In this document: one piece after another, positions 16,877 to 24,573 of the stretch
How positions within the stretch are numbered: the first letter of the stretch is position 1
How the letters are laid out: every line of letters starts with the position of its first letter
Origin: Deltaproteobacteria bacterium
Lineage (GTDB): Bacteria > SAR324 > XYD2-FULL-50-16
DNA length: 43,917 bases
Direction of reading: 5' to 3'
NCBI GenBank assembly: GCA_029881655.1
Contig: JAOUME010000006.1
Location: 1 to 43,917 of the forward strand
Notes under the pieces: model-generated
Databases searched by the model: none
Seen by the model: only the letters and a program-made list of their open reading frames with translations
Told to the model about the DNA's origin: nothing
Program-made: the position numbers and the translations under genes

Positions 16877-18670
16877 TCAACTGGCTTTTTGTGAAGCTGA
16901 TGAAGCTTTTTCCCAATCGGCATGAATTTGAATAAGATTAACTTTGTTATCACCCGCCAACTTTTGCATCGCCACAACAATCATTTGCTGTTTCTCCTTG
17001 ACCTCCTCAATGGAGGGTGTTTTGCTTTTTAAGCTGGAAACCAAGGTTCTTCTGATCTTTTCAGGGAAGCACATGATGACCTTTTCTTGCAACTCTTTTG
17101 TCGATTTGGTGATGGCAATCATCACATCGTCGGCTGGAAAACTTCTGGCCACCTGCGTTAAAATATCATTGGGTACAACCGGTATGGATTCAAAAAGGAA
17201 GAAACGGCTTTCGACCTGATTACTGAGGTTACGGTCAGACACCCGCAGGTTGTTGATGATATCTTTGCGAATATCCGCCTTGGCTTCGCTCATGAGATTA
17301 ACCACCATATTAATCCCATCAAACTCAAGCGATTTGTCATCAGGAATAAATTTCGCCTTATCCGCCAGGTCGTAGGCGACCTGCTCGAGAAGCTCCAGGG
17401 GCAGATCACTGATTTTTCCAAGCTGTAAGACTACCTGGCCTCTCTGTTCCTTGGACAAGTTTGCGATGGCACCTGCCGCTACAGCGCTGTTGATGCGGCT
17501 GAGCACCAGTGCTTTGATCTTGGCGGGTTCTTCCTTGATCAACATGTTGACCTGACCCGCGGTCATATCTTTTAAAAAAGCGAATGGATCAAGGATTGAT
17601 CTTTCGGGCGAGGATAGCTCCTTGGCGAAAAGGATTTTATGAATCTCATTGAGGATTTCCCTGTCTTTGGTCGAGTCCAGCTCAATATTTTCGGATTCCT
17701 TTTCGATATCGAGATAATTTTGAGCGCCCAAGGATTTCGACAATAATTTTCTGGCGGTGGCGGGACCTAATATTGCCACGAAATGAGCCATTTTAGTAAT
17801 ATCGTTGTCAAGGTCGCTTAAGAGCTCCCTACCCCATTCCTTTCTTCCCACTAATAATGTGATGATTTTTTGGGTCATGGTATCGATTTCTTCTCTCAAA
17901 AGAGAGTCTTTAACTTGTTTCTCCTGTTTCTCCAGTCTTTGAACCTTTTCCTTCTTCATCTCATCGATCAGATCCTGGTGTTGCCTAGATTCCTCGATAC
18001 CGCTTTCGACCTCGATTGCTTCTTCCATAGCACTGAGATTTTTTTTCATTTTTCTCATACGCAGGAATAATATAACCGCTACTAACGCAAGTGCGAGTAA
18101 TAATATTAAATAAATCCATGTCTGGGGGGTCAACCCTAGGGCACGGTTTCTTTCTGATACCAACCAGCTTTTTGATGTCAAGTCTTTTGGATCATCACCA
18201 ATCGATGAAGGAATTATGGGTATAAAGTTGAATTTGTCGCCTCTTTTGGATTCCAGTTCCGCAATAACGGGGATGGTTTGCCTGATAAAGGAATCAACCG
18301 AGGGTGGAATCTCTTTGTGCATCACTAAGTCAACCTGAACGTTCTTAATTTGCCAATAGGTATTGCCAATGATGTCAGTTATCTTTGGCATCACCGAAAG
18401 ATCCTCCAGTTCAAATCCCGGCAGAGCCTCCCCGCCAGTCTGGATTTGACCTACGGTTTTTTGTTGGCTGGGTTCGAGCTTATCGGTGCCTCTGATCTTG
18501 ACTTTGATCACATAATCCTTTCGATCTAAAAACGGGTCCAGACTTTTGCGGATCGATTCCTCGATTTCTCTCTGCTTTAGGTTTAAGGAATAAATCCTTT
18601 CCTGAGCGGTTACATGGCTGGTATAAAGAGCCAATAGGATCAGTAAGATCAATTTATAGTAGTTTCTCAT
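16877..18670 (-). CDS. FliF-C-like/FliG-like fusion membrane protein
   Basis: The correct start is ATG 18670, whose ATGA overlaps the upstream stop and precedes a signal/anchor sequence. This gives 597 residues. Layout: hydrophobic N-terminus (5-22); periplasmic domain (about 50-155) with LPGFELED and a closing RGD (143-145), resembling the C-terminal ring-building domain of MS-ring FliF; transmembrane helix (184-204); charged coiled coil (206-262); and cytoplasmic FliG-like middle and C-terminal domains (about 365-575). Diagnostic FliG segments are LIKEEPAKIKALVLSRI, VVLQLGKISDLPLELLEQV and FLFESIPVVPNDILTQVARS. In flagella FliF and FliG are separate proteins; here they are one chain. Neighbouring motA/motB support a motor role. 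Confidence 0.82.
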   Translation of the reverse strand: MRNYYKLILLILLALYTSHVTAQERIYSLNLKQREIEESIRKSLDPFLDRKDYVIKVKIRGTDKLEPSQQKTVGQIQTGGEALPGFELEDLSVMPKITDIIGNTYWQIKNVQVDLVMHKEIPPSVDSFIRQTIPVIAELESKRGDKFNFIPIIPSSIGDDPKDLTSKSWLVSERNRALGLTPQTWIYLILLLALALVAVILFLRMRKMKKNLSAMEEAIEVESGIEESRQHQDLIDEMKKEKVQRLEKQEKQVKDSLLREEIDTMTQKIITLLVGRKEWGRELLSDLDNDITKMAHFVAILGPATARKLLSKSLGAQNYLDIEKESENIELDSTKDREILNEIHKILFAKELSSPERSILDPFAFLKDMTAGQVNMLIKEEPAKIKALVLSRINSAVAAGAIANLSKEQRGQVVLQLGKISDLPLELLEQVAYDLADKAKFIPDDKSLEFDGINMVVNLMSEAKADIRKDIINNLRVSDRNLSNQVESRFFLFESIPVVPNDILTQVARSFPADDVMIAITKSTKELQEKVIMCFPEKIRRTLVSSLKSKTPSIEEVKEKQQMIVVAMQKLAGDNKVNLIQIHADWEKASSASQKAS

Positions 18671-19569
18671 AGTTGATTCTTTACCAAGTTGATGTATTTT
18701 CCCAGTTTTTTGTTTTCTGGGTCCAATGCCAATGCTTTCGCCCAGTTGCTCAAAGCGAGGTTGTGCCATTTAAGACGGTAGTAGATCGATCCCAGCATTT
18801 CGTAACTTTTTGATGAGTAAGGATTGATATTGATGGCTTCAATCACTTCGTTTAATGCCAGGTCCAGATCATTTTTGAAATAAGACATTCTGGACTGAAT
18901 CAAATGTTTAGAGCTTTCAGCTTCCAACCTGGGGTCAATCTGGTCAGGAGGATGATCAAGTCCTGGAAACAGCCTAGCGAGCCTTTCTCCGCGCTCCTTT
19001 TTATCCTTGCCCAGCTTCAAAAAAAGCTTATCCAGCTCGTTCTGTTTTTTTTTGGATTCCTTTTCTTCTTGAGTGATGCCTTCGGCATCCGCGTTGACGA
19101 TCAAAATATTGAAATTATCGCGAACTCCCAGTTCCAAATCCGCACTTTCCTTGAGTAACTTCTGCAAGTTCGTTTCAGCTTCAACTGTCAAAGGTGAGTT
19201 GATCAATAGCGTAAAAGAGCGGTAGCGCTTGAAATTTTCGATGTAGCCTTTGATTTCGTCAGCTTTGCTGGCGATGTTGATATGTCCCTCAAAACCAGGT
19301 AGTTTATATCGTCTGATATTGGCATCATTTGATAGAATCGGGTTTTGCTGTTGAATATACAGAACCGTGACCGCTAAATCAACGAACTGGCCTTGCAAAG
19401 TTTCAAGCAATACGGGCCTGATTTTTTGCTTCAGGGCGAATTCCTCTTTCTGAATCTGCGTGATTCCAGGTTTTAAAATCTCTCCAAAAACCATTTGCTT
19501 AGTGAAAAGCAAAATAATCCCGGCTATTATGTTCAAGAGCAAATTGCTTTTTATGATCCCATGTGTCAT
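18667..19569 (-). CDS. Secreted TPR protein with divergent FliF-C-like domain
   Basis: A 300-residue protein with an N-terminal hydrophobic signal (about 10-28). Residues about 55-160 repeat the arrangement seen in its operon neighbours: a VDLAVTVLYI strand, the LPGFEG motif (90-94), then FTLLINSPLTVEAETNLQKL and a terminal RDNFNILIVNA in place of RGD. Residues about 165-200 are a charged helix. Residues about 215-300 hold TPRs, including NPYSSKSYEMLGSIYYRL and LALSNWAKALALDPENKK. It probably works in the periplasm, bridging to the FliF-FliG-like protein, whose gene overlaps its stop by four bases. No known family name can be given. Confidence 0.72.
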   Translation of the reverse strand: MTHGIIKSNLLLNIIAGIILLFTKQMVFGEILKPGITQIQKEEFALKQKIRPVLLETLQGQFVDLAVTVLYIQQQNPILSNDANIRRYKLPGFEGHINIASKADEIKGYIENFKRYRSFTLLINSPLTVEAETNLQKLLKESADLELGVRDNFNILIVNADAEGITQEEKESKKKQNELDKLFLKLGKDKKERGERLARLFPGLDHPPDQIDPRLEAESSKHLIQSRMSYFKNDLDLALNEVIEAININPYSSKSYEMLGSIYYRLKWHNLALSNWAKALALDPENKKLGKYINLVKNQL

Positions 19570-20906
19570 TTCAAACGCTCCATCAAAACCATGGTTTCTC
19601 TGTCATCCGGATTGATACTCAGTGCTTTTTTCCATGCCGCCTTGGCTAAATCTTTTTCCTGAAGCATGATATGCAGGCTTCCTTTTTTCTTTAAGTAGAT
19701 GAGTTGGTCTTCAGCTCTTGTCTTTCGGCTCAACTGTCTATCGACCAGAATAATGCCTTTTCTGTATTTACCATCTCTGAATGCCTGATTAATCTCTCTT
19801 TCATAATCCATATCGGTGATGAGTTGTTTGTCACCGGGCATGGTGGTGATCGTTGTCGCGACACCGATTTGAGGGAAGTGCCCCCGATACACCGTCAACA
19901 TATCTCCTCGTTCAGGGATAATTTTCACGTTCATCGGGATTATTTTATTCAAGAAGGGTTCCACATCGCTACTGACCGAATCGTCGATCATGACCGAAAC
20001 CTCCATTCTCATAAGGTTGGTCGAACTGGCGACCATCTCGTAGAAAGGCTCTCTTTCTTCCAAAAAGATCGTAAAACCGGGGAGTTTGATTTTTCCATCG
20101 GTATCCGAGCGGACAATCAATCTCTTTAGTTTGTTGATTTCATCAGCGTTCCAGTAAAATTTAACATTTAAGATAAACTTGCTTCGATCGACATATTTGG
20201 CGGTCACCTCGCTGAGCTTGTCATTGACGAATTTTTCATAATCGTTGATGTATCTTTGCAAAACCGGATGCAGGATGACCGGTTTTGCATTGGCGACATC
20301 ACTAAGGTTTTTCTGAATGGCATCTATGACTGTGGTACCTGTTTCCTCCATACTCAAAGGCACATCCAAGTCGAGAACAGTCCTTTTAATTCTGCTTTTT
20401 GGGAAAGGAATCCTGTTGATTTCGATGATGTCTCCCCGGTCAGCGACGAAACGCGCCTGGGAGGGGACAACATTATAAATAAACTGGTCAAGATGTTTGG
20501 GCAACGATTCATCCAACATGATTTCCACCTTCAGTTTCATAACCGATCCGGCACCCAGATAATAATCGATGCCCTGCTCCTCATTATTGATAAAAATCGG
20601 GAAACCCGGGAGTTTACCAGATTTTTTCTGAAGACCCTCCATCTTGCTTTGCACTTTTTTCATCTTCGACGGATTCCAATAGATACGGACAGAAATATAG
20701 AATCGATCCTCTGGAATATATTTTTTAAGACCATTGACGATGAGTCCGTTTAATGAAAGCTCGTATTCGGCTGCCTGTTTTTGCAGGATTTTAAAGGCAA
20801 GATTTTCCTCTTTGGGTAAGACGGTTTGCGCAATAATCCCTTGGGGACTGTTCAACCCCAGCAAAAGTAACATCAAAACAAATTTTAATCCGAGTTTTCT
20901 TTTCAT
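19566..20906 (-). CDS. Secreted protein with two FliF-C-like domains and a C-terminal TPR
   Basis: A 446-residue protein with signal peptide (to about 26). Two homologous domains follow. Repeat 1 is about 50-168: YISVRIYWN, LPGFPIF, MKLKVEIMLDESLPKHLDQF, RGD at 157-159. Repeat 2 is about 215-345: FILNVKFYWN, LPGFTIF, MRMEVSVMIDDSVSSDVEPF, RGD at 333-335. The strand-helix-RGD-strand pattern with a following FP resembles the C-terminal periplasmic domain of FliF. Residues about 370-446 are TPR-like (AWKKALSINPDDRETMVLM). ATGA overlaps on both sides couple it to its neighbours. It may build a periplasmic ring or stalk; this is inference from domain likeness. Confidence 0.75.
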   Translation of the reverse strand: MKRKLGLKFVLMLLLLGLNSPQGIIAQTVLPKEENLAFKILQKQAAEYELSLNGLIVNGLKKYIPEDRFYISVRIYWNPSKMKKVQSKMEGLQKKSGKLPGFPIFINNEEQGIDYYLGAGSVMKLKVEIMLDESLPKHLDQFIYNVVPSQARFVADRGDIIEINRIPFPKSRIKRTVLDLDVPLSMEETGTTVIDAIQKNLSDVANAKPVILHPVLQRYINDYEKFVNDKLSEVTAKYVDRSKFILNVKFYWNADEINKLKRLIVRSDTDGKIKLPGFTIFLEEREPFYEMVASSTNLMRMEVSVMIDDSVSSDVEPFLNKIIPMNVKIIPERGDMLTVYRGHFPQIGVATTITTMPGDKQLITDMDYEREINQAFRDGKYRKGIILVDRQLSRKTRAEDQLIYLKKKGSLHIMLQEKDLAKAAWKKALSINPDDRETMVLMERLK

Positions 20907-21568
20907 TCCGTCGTCATGGTCTCGATTTTCACTTTTTGAGTCTCTTCCTTCTTGGACTCCATAAAATGTTTGAATCTTTTAACTTCAGCGTTTTCAGGGT
21001 CAACCTTCAGTACATAATCGAATTCCTTTCTGGCAAGGTCTTCCTTACCCATGGCATAAAGAATAGATCCTTTCATCATATGTGCCTGTGGGTTGTATGA
21101 ATCAATCGTCAAAGCTTCGTTGAGTGCCTCCAAAGCTTCGACATATTTGGTTTTCATCATGAATTCCCTGGCTAATTCCAGCTTTTGAGAAAACTGTAAG
21201 ATACTGGTACTGGTTGATTTTTGTGTTTCCTGGTTTGATTGTACCATGATATTCGCACTTACGGGAATCGATATTTTAAAGTTATTGCTCTCGAAACTGT
21301 GAACGGTTTCTCTAAGTTTGCCGTCTTTAATGATCACGACCCTGATGGTGTAAACCCCGTCTTTTTCCTCTTCAATGACCTTGGTGACCACGTTTGTCTC
21401 GCCCATTGTTTCGGTGTGCTGAGCAATTTCCCTTGAATAGTTGTTGGATGCCTTTTTGCTGGCCGAACATCCGTGAGTCCAAATTAAGAATAATCCCAAG
21501 AACATTGACAAAATCATGGTGCTTAAGAAATTATTTGTTGTATGGTCCGCTAGGTTTGGGATAATCAT
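20903..21568 (-). CDS. TPR lipoprotein of the motor-like operon
   Basis: A 221-residue protein with a hydrophobic N-terminus (about 14-30) ending in IWTHGCSASK. Cys34 is a probable but imperfect lipidation site. A beta-rich middle (about 50-110) contains GVYTIRVVIIKDGKL. TPR motifs follow at about 130-205 (YVEALEALNEALTIDSYNPQ and DLARKEFDYVLKVDPENAEV). AGAG before the start fits a ribosome site. An alternative start at residue 18 would also leave a lipoprotein signal. It resembles pilotin-like or scaffold lipoproteins that help assemble envelope machines. Identity is unknown. Confidence 0.7.
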   Translation of the reverse strand: MIIPNLADHTTNNFLSTMILSMFLGLFLIWTHGCSASKKASNNYSREIAQHTETMGETNVVTKVIEEEKDGVYTIRVVIIKDGKLRETVHSFESNNFKISIPVSANIMVQSNQETQKSTSTSILQFSQKLELAREFMMKTKYVEALEALNEALTIDSYNPQAHMMKGSILYAMGKEDLARKEFDYVLKVDPENAEVKRFKHFMESKKEETQKVKIETMTTE

Positions 21569-21592
21569 TTTCGTCTCTTTATAACGAGTTTT

Positions 21593-22687
21593 TTAAAACT
21601 GAAAACCAAAGGTGATACTGCTACCGCTTCCGTTCAGTTTCGCTGCTGATCCAGTGGTCGGTGCAACTTCCAGATTGGTTTCCTGAAAAGACAGACTGTA
21701 ATAATTAAAAGTCAAGAGTTGTCCAACGATGATCTTAAGACCGGCTTTGTAGTAGATGCTGAAATTAAACTGTTCAGACCAGAACTCACCGATTCCGGCC
21801 AGCATCGCAAAAGATATATTGTTGTTATTAAGAGCCATCATCTCCCACCCCACGAGTCCGTCAACCATTAGTCTGGGAGAAAAGGTCAGTGATTGGGCTA
21901 GTTTTGAGTTATTATCCATATAAAAAGCCATGTTGGCCGATAATAGCCAAGATTTGGAAAAGCGGATCGTTTTTTCCGCACCAAGTACGATCGCATTTTG
22001 ACTGATCACTTCACCAGTTGTTCCTGCCGTGGTGCTACCCATAGTCACGGGCAATTCCATTTGACCCATATAATAGTTGTAATAGGTTGATTTGGGTGCG
22101 GGAACCCCCTGTACCACATCCGATAATATCACCCTGCCTTCTTCGGCATCGACGATGTTGACCACGATCGACAGTTGTCTGTCTTGCTCAATCACCATAG
22201 TGGTCATAAAACCCTGAACATTTAGTTTTCTAGCCAGAGCGCGTCTCGATTCCTGATCGGCAAGTCCTCTACTGATCGTCAGGATGCCAGATCTGAGCTC
22301 GCTTTGAATCATATTGCATTCGTTGCATTTAATCAGCTTGAGCCTCGGATTTTCAAGCAACAACTGACCGAAAATTCTAGCTGTCGCGACTTTATAGAAG
22401 GATTTTTCCACGGTAGGGCCAAAGGCGATATCGGTGACCGCTATCGTATGAACCCGGTTTTCAAGCCGGCCCAATGACCGAGCCAGTTTGGGCATCATTT
22501 GATCGAACTGGAAATAAAGTGGATCGCTCCACATACTATAGGAGGCCTCCATGTCTTCCGGTAAAATGATAACCGGGGCACTGTCGGTTTCTTCGGTACC
22601 AAGATCAGTCAGTTGGGTATTTGTCTGAGCCAGTCCTGACGAACTCAATCCGATCAAAATTAAAAACGCCAATAAATATTGTTTCAT
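21593..22687 (-). CDS. FlgO/TolB-like domain fused to outer-membrane barrel
   Basis: A 364-residue protein with a cleavable signal (to about 21, LSSSGLAQ). Residues about 75-195 follow the FlgO/CsgG/TolB-N pattern: HTIAVTDIAFGPTVEKSF, a helix ending in a LKLIKC strand, ARKLNVQGFMTTMVIEQ, and LSIVVNIVDAEEGRVILSDV. Two cysteines, CNEC (121-124), are unusual. From about 215 onward it is beta-barrel-like and ends SSITFGFQF. FlgO in Vibrio is an outer-membrane-associated flagellar ring protein without such a barrel, so this fusion would anchor a ring-like domain directly in the outer membrane. It lies 64 bp after the motB-like gene. Confidence 0.72.
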   Translation of the reverse strand: MKQYLLAFLILIGLSSSGLAQTNTQLTDLGTEETDSAPVIILPEDMEASYSMWSDPLYFQFDQMMPKLARSLGRLENRVHTIAVTDIAFGPTVEKSFYKVATARIFGQLLLENPRLKLIKCNECNMIQSELRSGILTISRGLADQESRRALARKLNVQGFMTTMVIEQDRQLSIVVNIVDAEEGRVILSDVVQGVPAPKSTYYNYYMGQMELPVTMGSTTAGTTGEVISQNAIVLGAEKTIRFSKSWLLSANMAFYMDNNSKLAQSLTFSPRLMVDGLVGWEMMALNNNNISFAMLAGIGEFWSEQFNFSIYYKAGLKIIVGQLLTFNYYSLSFQETNLEVAPTTGSAAKLNGSGSSITFGFQF

Positions 22688-22751
22688 TGTTCCAAACCGC
22701 TATAATTTTACTAAAAACCGTAATATCTCTCTCAATCTGCTCTATTATGCG

Positions 22752-23399
22752 TCATTCTCCACTAAATAACAAACGCGTTAAACTTCTGGATTCCGGCCTT
22801 TTGACTAAAATAATTTCGACCCGCCGGTTGATCCCTCTAGCGTTTCTTAGAGCGTTTCCCTTCATAGGAACTCCGAAATCATCAATATATTCGACCTTTG
22901 GTTTGTTATCGGCAAAAGCACTAACCGAGACCATGTCATCCGGAAATTTCATTCGGTTGACCAAAAAAGTGGCCACATTTGTAGCCCTGGCTGAACTGAG
23001 TTCCCAGTTGCTTGGGAATTTTCTTGTCCTGATGGGGACGTTATCGGTGTGTCCTTCAACGATCAATATATCGCTCTTATGTTCTTCCAATTCCTGTATT
23101 TTTCGAAATAAGGGTATTAAAGCTCTAAATGCTCTGGACTGAATCTGGTCCCCTCCAGATTTGAAAAGGAAATCAGATGGCAATGAAACGATGCACTCCA
23201 GTTTGCTTGAGCGTAGCTCGTAATTTTTAAAACTCTCCTGGTTTTGATCCAGATACTGTTGTAGCCCATTACAATTTTTAGGTTGCGTCGATAAAGTTGT
23301 CAAAAGAACAAAAAAGCAAAACAAAAGAGTCATCAAATCCGCAAAGGTAACAACCCAATCAGGAATTTCCCCGCTTTTTGATTGCTGTTCATCACTCAT
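22752..23399 (-). CDS. MotB/PomB-like stator subunit
   Basis: A 215-residue stator protein. The single transmembrane helix begins PDWVVTFADLMTLLFCFFVLL, with Asp21 at the ion-carrying position conserved in MotB and PomB. A short plug-like linker follows, then an OmpA-like peptidoglycan-binding domain (about 95-205) with EGHTDNVPI, SNWELSSARATNV and NRRVEIIL. In flagella MotB clamps MotA to the cell wall and conducts H+ or Na+. Its ATG overlaps the motA stop by four bases. The full peptidoglycan-binding domain argues against the AglS/ExbD type. Ion choice cannot be decided from sequence. Confidence 0.92.
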   Translation of the reverse strand: MSDEQQSKSGEIPDWVVTFADLMTLLFCFFVLLTTLSTQPKNCNGLQQYLDQNQESFKNYELRSSKLECIVSLPSDFLFKSGGDQIQSRAFRALIPLFRKIQELEEHKSDILIVEGHTDNVPIRTRKFPSNWELSSARATNVATFLVNRMKFPDDMVSVSAFADNKPKVEYIDDFGVPMKGNALRNARGINRRVEIILVKRPESRSLTRLLFSGE

Positions 23400-24364
23400 A
23401 GTCCCAGTTGTCCAGATTGAAGTTGCTCTAATCTTTCCTGCTCTATCTCTTGACGTTCTTTAAGCGGCAGATAAATCGCCAGATCCTGAGCAGCGACATC
23501 GGCGACCTCTCTTCTTTTTAAGTACAAGATACTCTCATGAATCATCTCCATCAGCTTAATGTTCGATTCCTTGAGCTGATGGCGTTTGGTGGCGACCGGT
23601 ATAAAAAACAACTGGGCAAGGAGTACCCCGTACAAGGTTGTGATTAGGGCTACTGACATCGCCCCCATGACATCGGCTATACTGGCGCCTTCTCCCGCGG
23701 CTGCTCCCAGCATCAAGATCAATCCGACCACGGTTCCAACCATGCCAAACGCTGGAGCAGTCTTGCCGAGAAAATCCAGCACGTTGATTTCTTCTAAGGA
23801 CCGGTAATTGTACATATTGATTTCCGATTCGATGATCTCGCTGATCATGTCCTCAGAAACGACATCCACGGATATGAAATCCTGGACCCAGGTTCTTAAA
23901 TAATCGCTACTGATCTCTTCGATCTCATCATCGGTGATGACCTCACCCCGGTTTCTTTTTTCAGCCAAGTTCAAAACCGTCTCGTAAACATCCATAAAGG
24001 CTTCCTTGACCGTATCTTTGCCGAAAGCCTGGATGATGAACCGAAAGGTTCTCAAAGCCCTGCTCAAAGGAAAAGCAATTAAAGTCGCCGCGAAAGCACC
24101 TCCCGCGACAATGCCGAACGACTTAAGATCGACAAACCTTGAAATGGATCCCATCAGGGATTCCTTAAATTTTTGTAATTCATCCTTTGCCTGCATGATC
24201 TCGGCCCTTGGCCTGCGTTGTTCCTCAAGCTGGGAGACCAATTGCTCTGCGGTAGTGATCTTGTAGACATAATAGTTCGAATATTGATCTGGAAAAATTA
24301 TCCCAAGAAATATGAGAGAAAAACCAATGACGAACCCCAGTATGGTCCCAAGTGTATCTTTCAT
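23396..24364 (-). CDS. MotA/PomA-like stator subunit with enlarged periplasmic loop
   Basis: A 322-residue MotA-type protein with four membrane segments: TM1 about 5-24, TM2 83-103 (GGAFAATLIAFPLSRALR), TM3 202-220 (APAFGMVGTVVGLILMLG) and TM4 235-256 (ALITTLYGVLLAQLFFIP). These are signature MotA/PomA stretches, distinct from ExbB/TolQ. The cytoplasmic loop (about 104-200) carries the usual alternating charges that contact the rotor. Unusually, TM1 and TM2 are separated by about 55 charged residues (25-80), whereas flagellar MotA has a short loop there. It is the first gene of the eight-gene operon. No strong ribosome site is seen before its ATG. Confidence 0.92.
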   Translation of the reverse strand: MKDTLGTILGFVIGFSLIFLGIIFPDQYSNYYVYKITTAEQLVSQLEEQRRPRAEIMQAKDELQKFKESLMGSISRFVDLKSFGIVAGGAFAATLIAFPLSRALRTFRFIIQAFGKDTVKEAFMDVYETVLNLAEKRNRGEVITDDEIEEISSDYLRTWVQDFISVDVVSEDMISEIIESEINMYNYRSLEEINVLDFLGKTAPAFGMVGTVVGLILMLGAAAGEGASIADVMGAMSVALITTLYGVLLAQLFFIPVATKRHQLKESNIKLMEMIHESILYLKRREVADVAAQDLAIYLPLKERQEIEQERLEQLQSGQLGL

Positions 24365-24573
24365 GTGCTTTTATTTATTGTTATTGCTGGTTTTAAAACG
24401 TATTTTGATTTATGAGTTGGCTTTTGTTAAGCAATTAATATACCAAGTGACACTTCGTCATCACTGAGTTTCCCAGAGCAGTTTTCCCGCATTAATCCTC
24501 TAATTGAAGACAAAAAACTACTTGATCAAACGATCAAATAGTTTTAATATTAATTTAAAATCGGAGTTTATTT
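24365..24573. promoter_or_regulatory. Divergent promoter region of the motor-like and efflux operons
   Basis: This 209-bp region must contain the promoters for both motA (reverse) and tetR (forward). The forward side has a candidate promoter and operator, listed separately. On the reverse side I see AT-rich sequence but no convincing -35/-10 pair or Shine-Dalgarno sequence. Confidence 0.6.
24522..24550 (+). promoter_or_regulatory. tetR promoter with overlapping palindromic operator
   Basis: A -35-like TTGATC (24522-24527) and a -10-like TAATAT (24545-24550) are separated by 17 bp. The -35 box is one arm of the palindrome TTGATC-AAAC-GATCAA (24522-24537). This geometry suits autorepression by the TetR protein encoded 24 bp downstream. 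GGAG at 24563-24566 is the ribosome site. Confidence 0.5.

Noticed and set aside
19704-20753. Forward frames of 141 and 165 codons
   Set aside because: They are antisense to the 446-residue secreted protein, whose signal peptide, repeats and ATGA couplings are convincing.
22752-24364. ExbB/ExbD or TolQ/TolR identity for the stator pair
   Set aside because: The MotA-type TM2 (ATLIAFPLSR), TM3 (APAFGMVGT) and TM4 (ITTLYGVLLAQ) stretches and the full OmpA-like domain of the partner point to MotA/MotB.
22752-24364. Zorya-type phage defence (ZorA/ZorB)
   Set aside because: ZorA has a very long cytoplasmic tail and is accompanied by ZorC/ZorD or ZorE. None of these is present; the neighbours are envelope proteins.
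15799-24364. Ordinary flagellar or type III secretion cluster
   Set aside because: No export gate, ATPase, rod, hook, filament, needle or FliM/FliN genes are in the window, and FliF/FliG-like parts are fused and rearranged.
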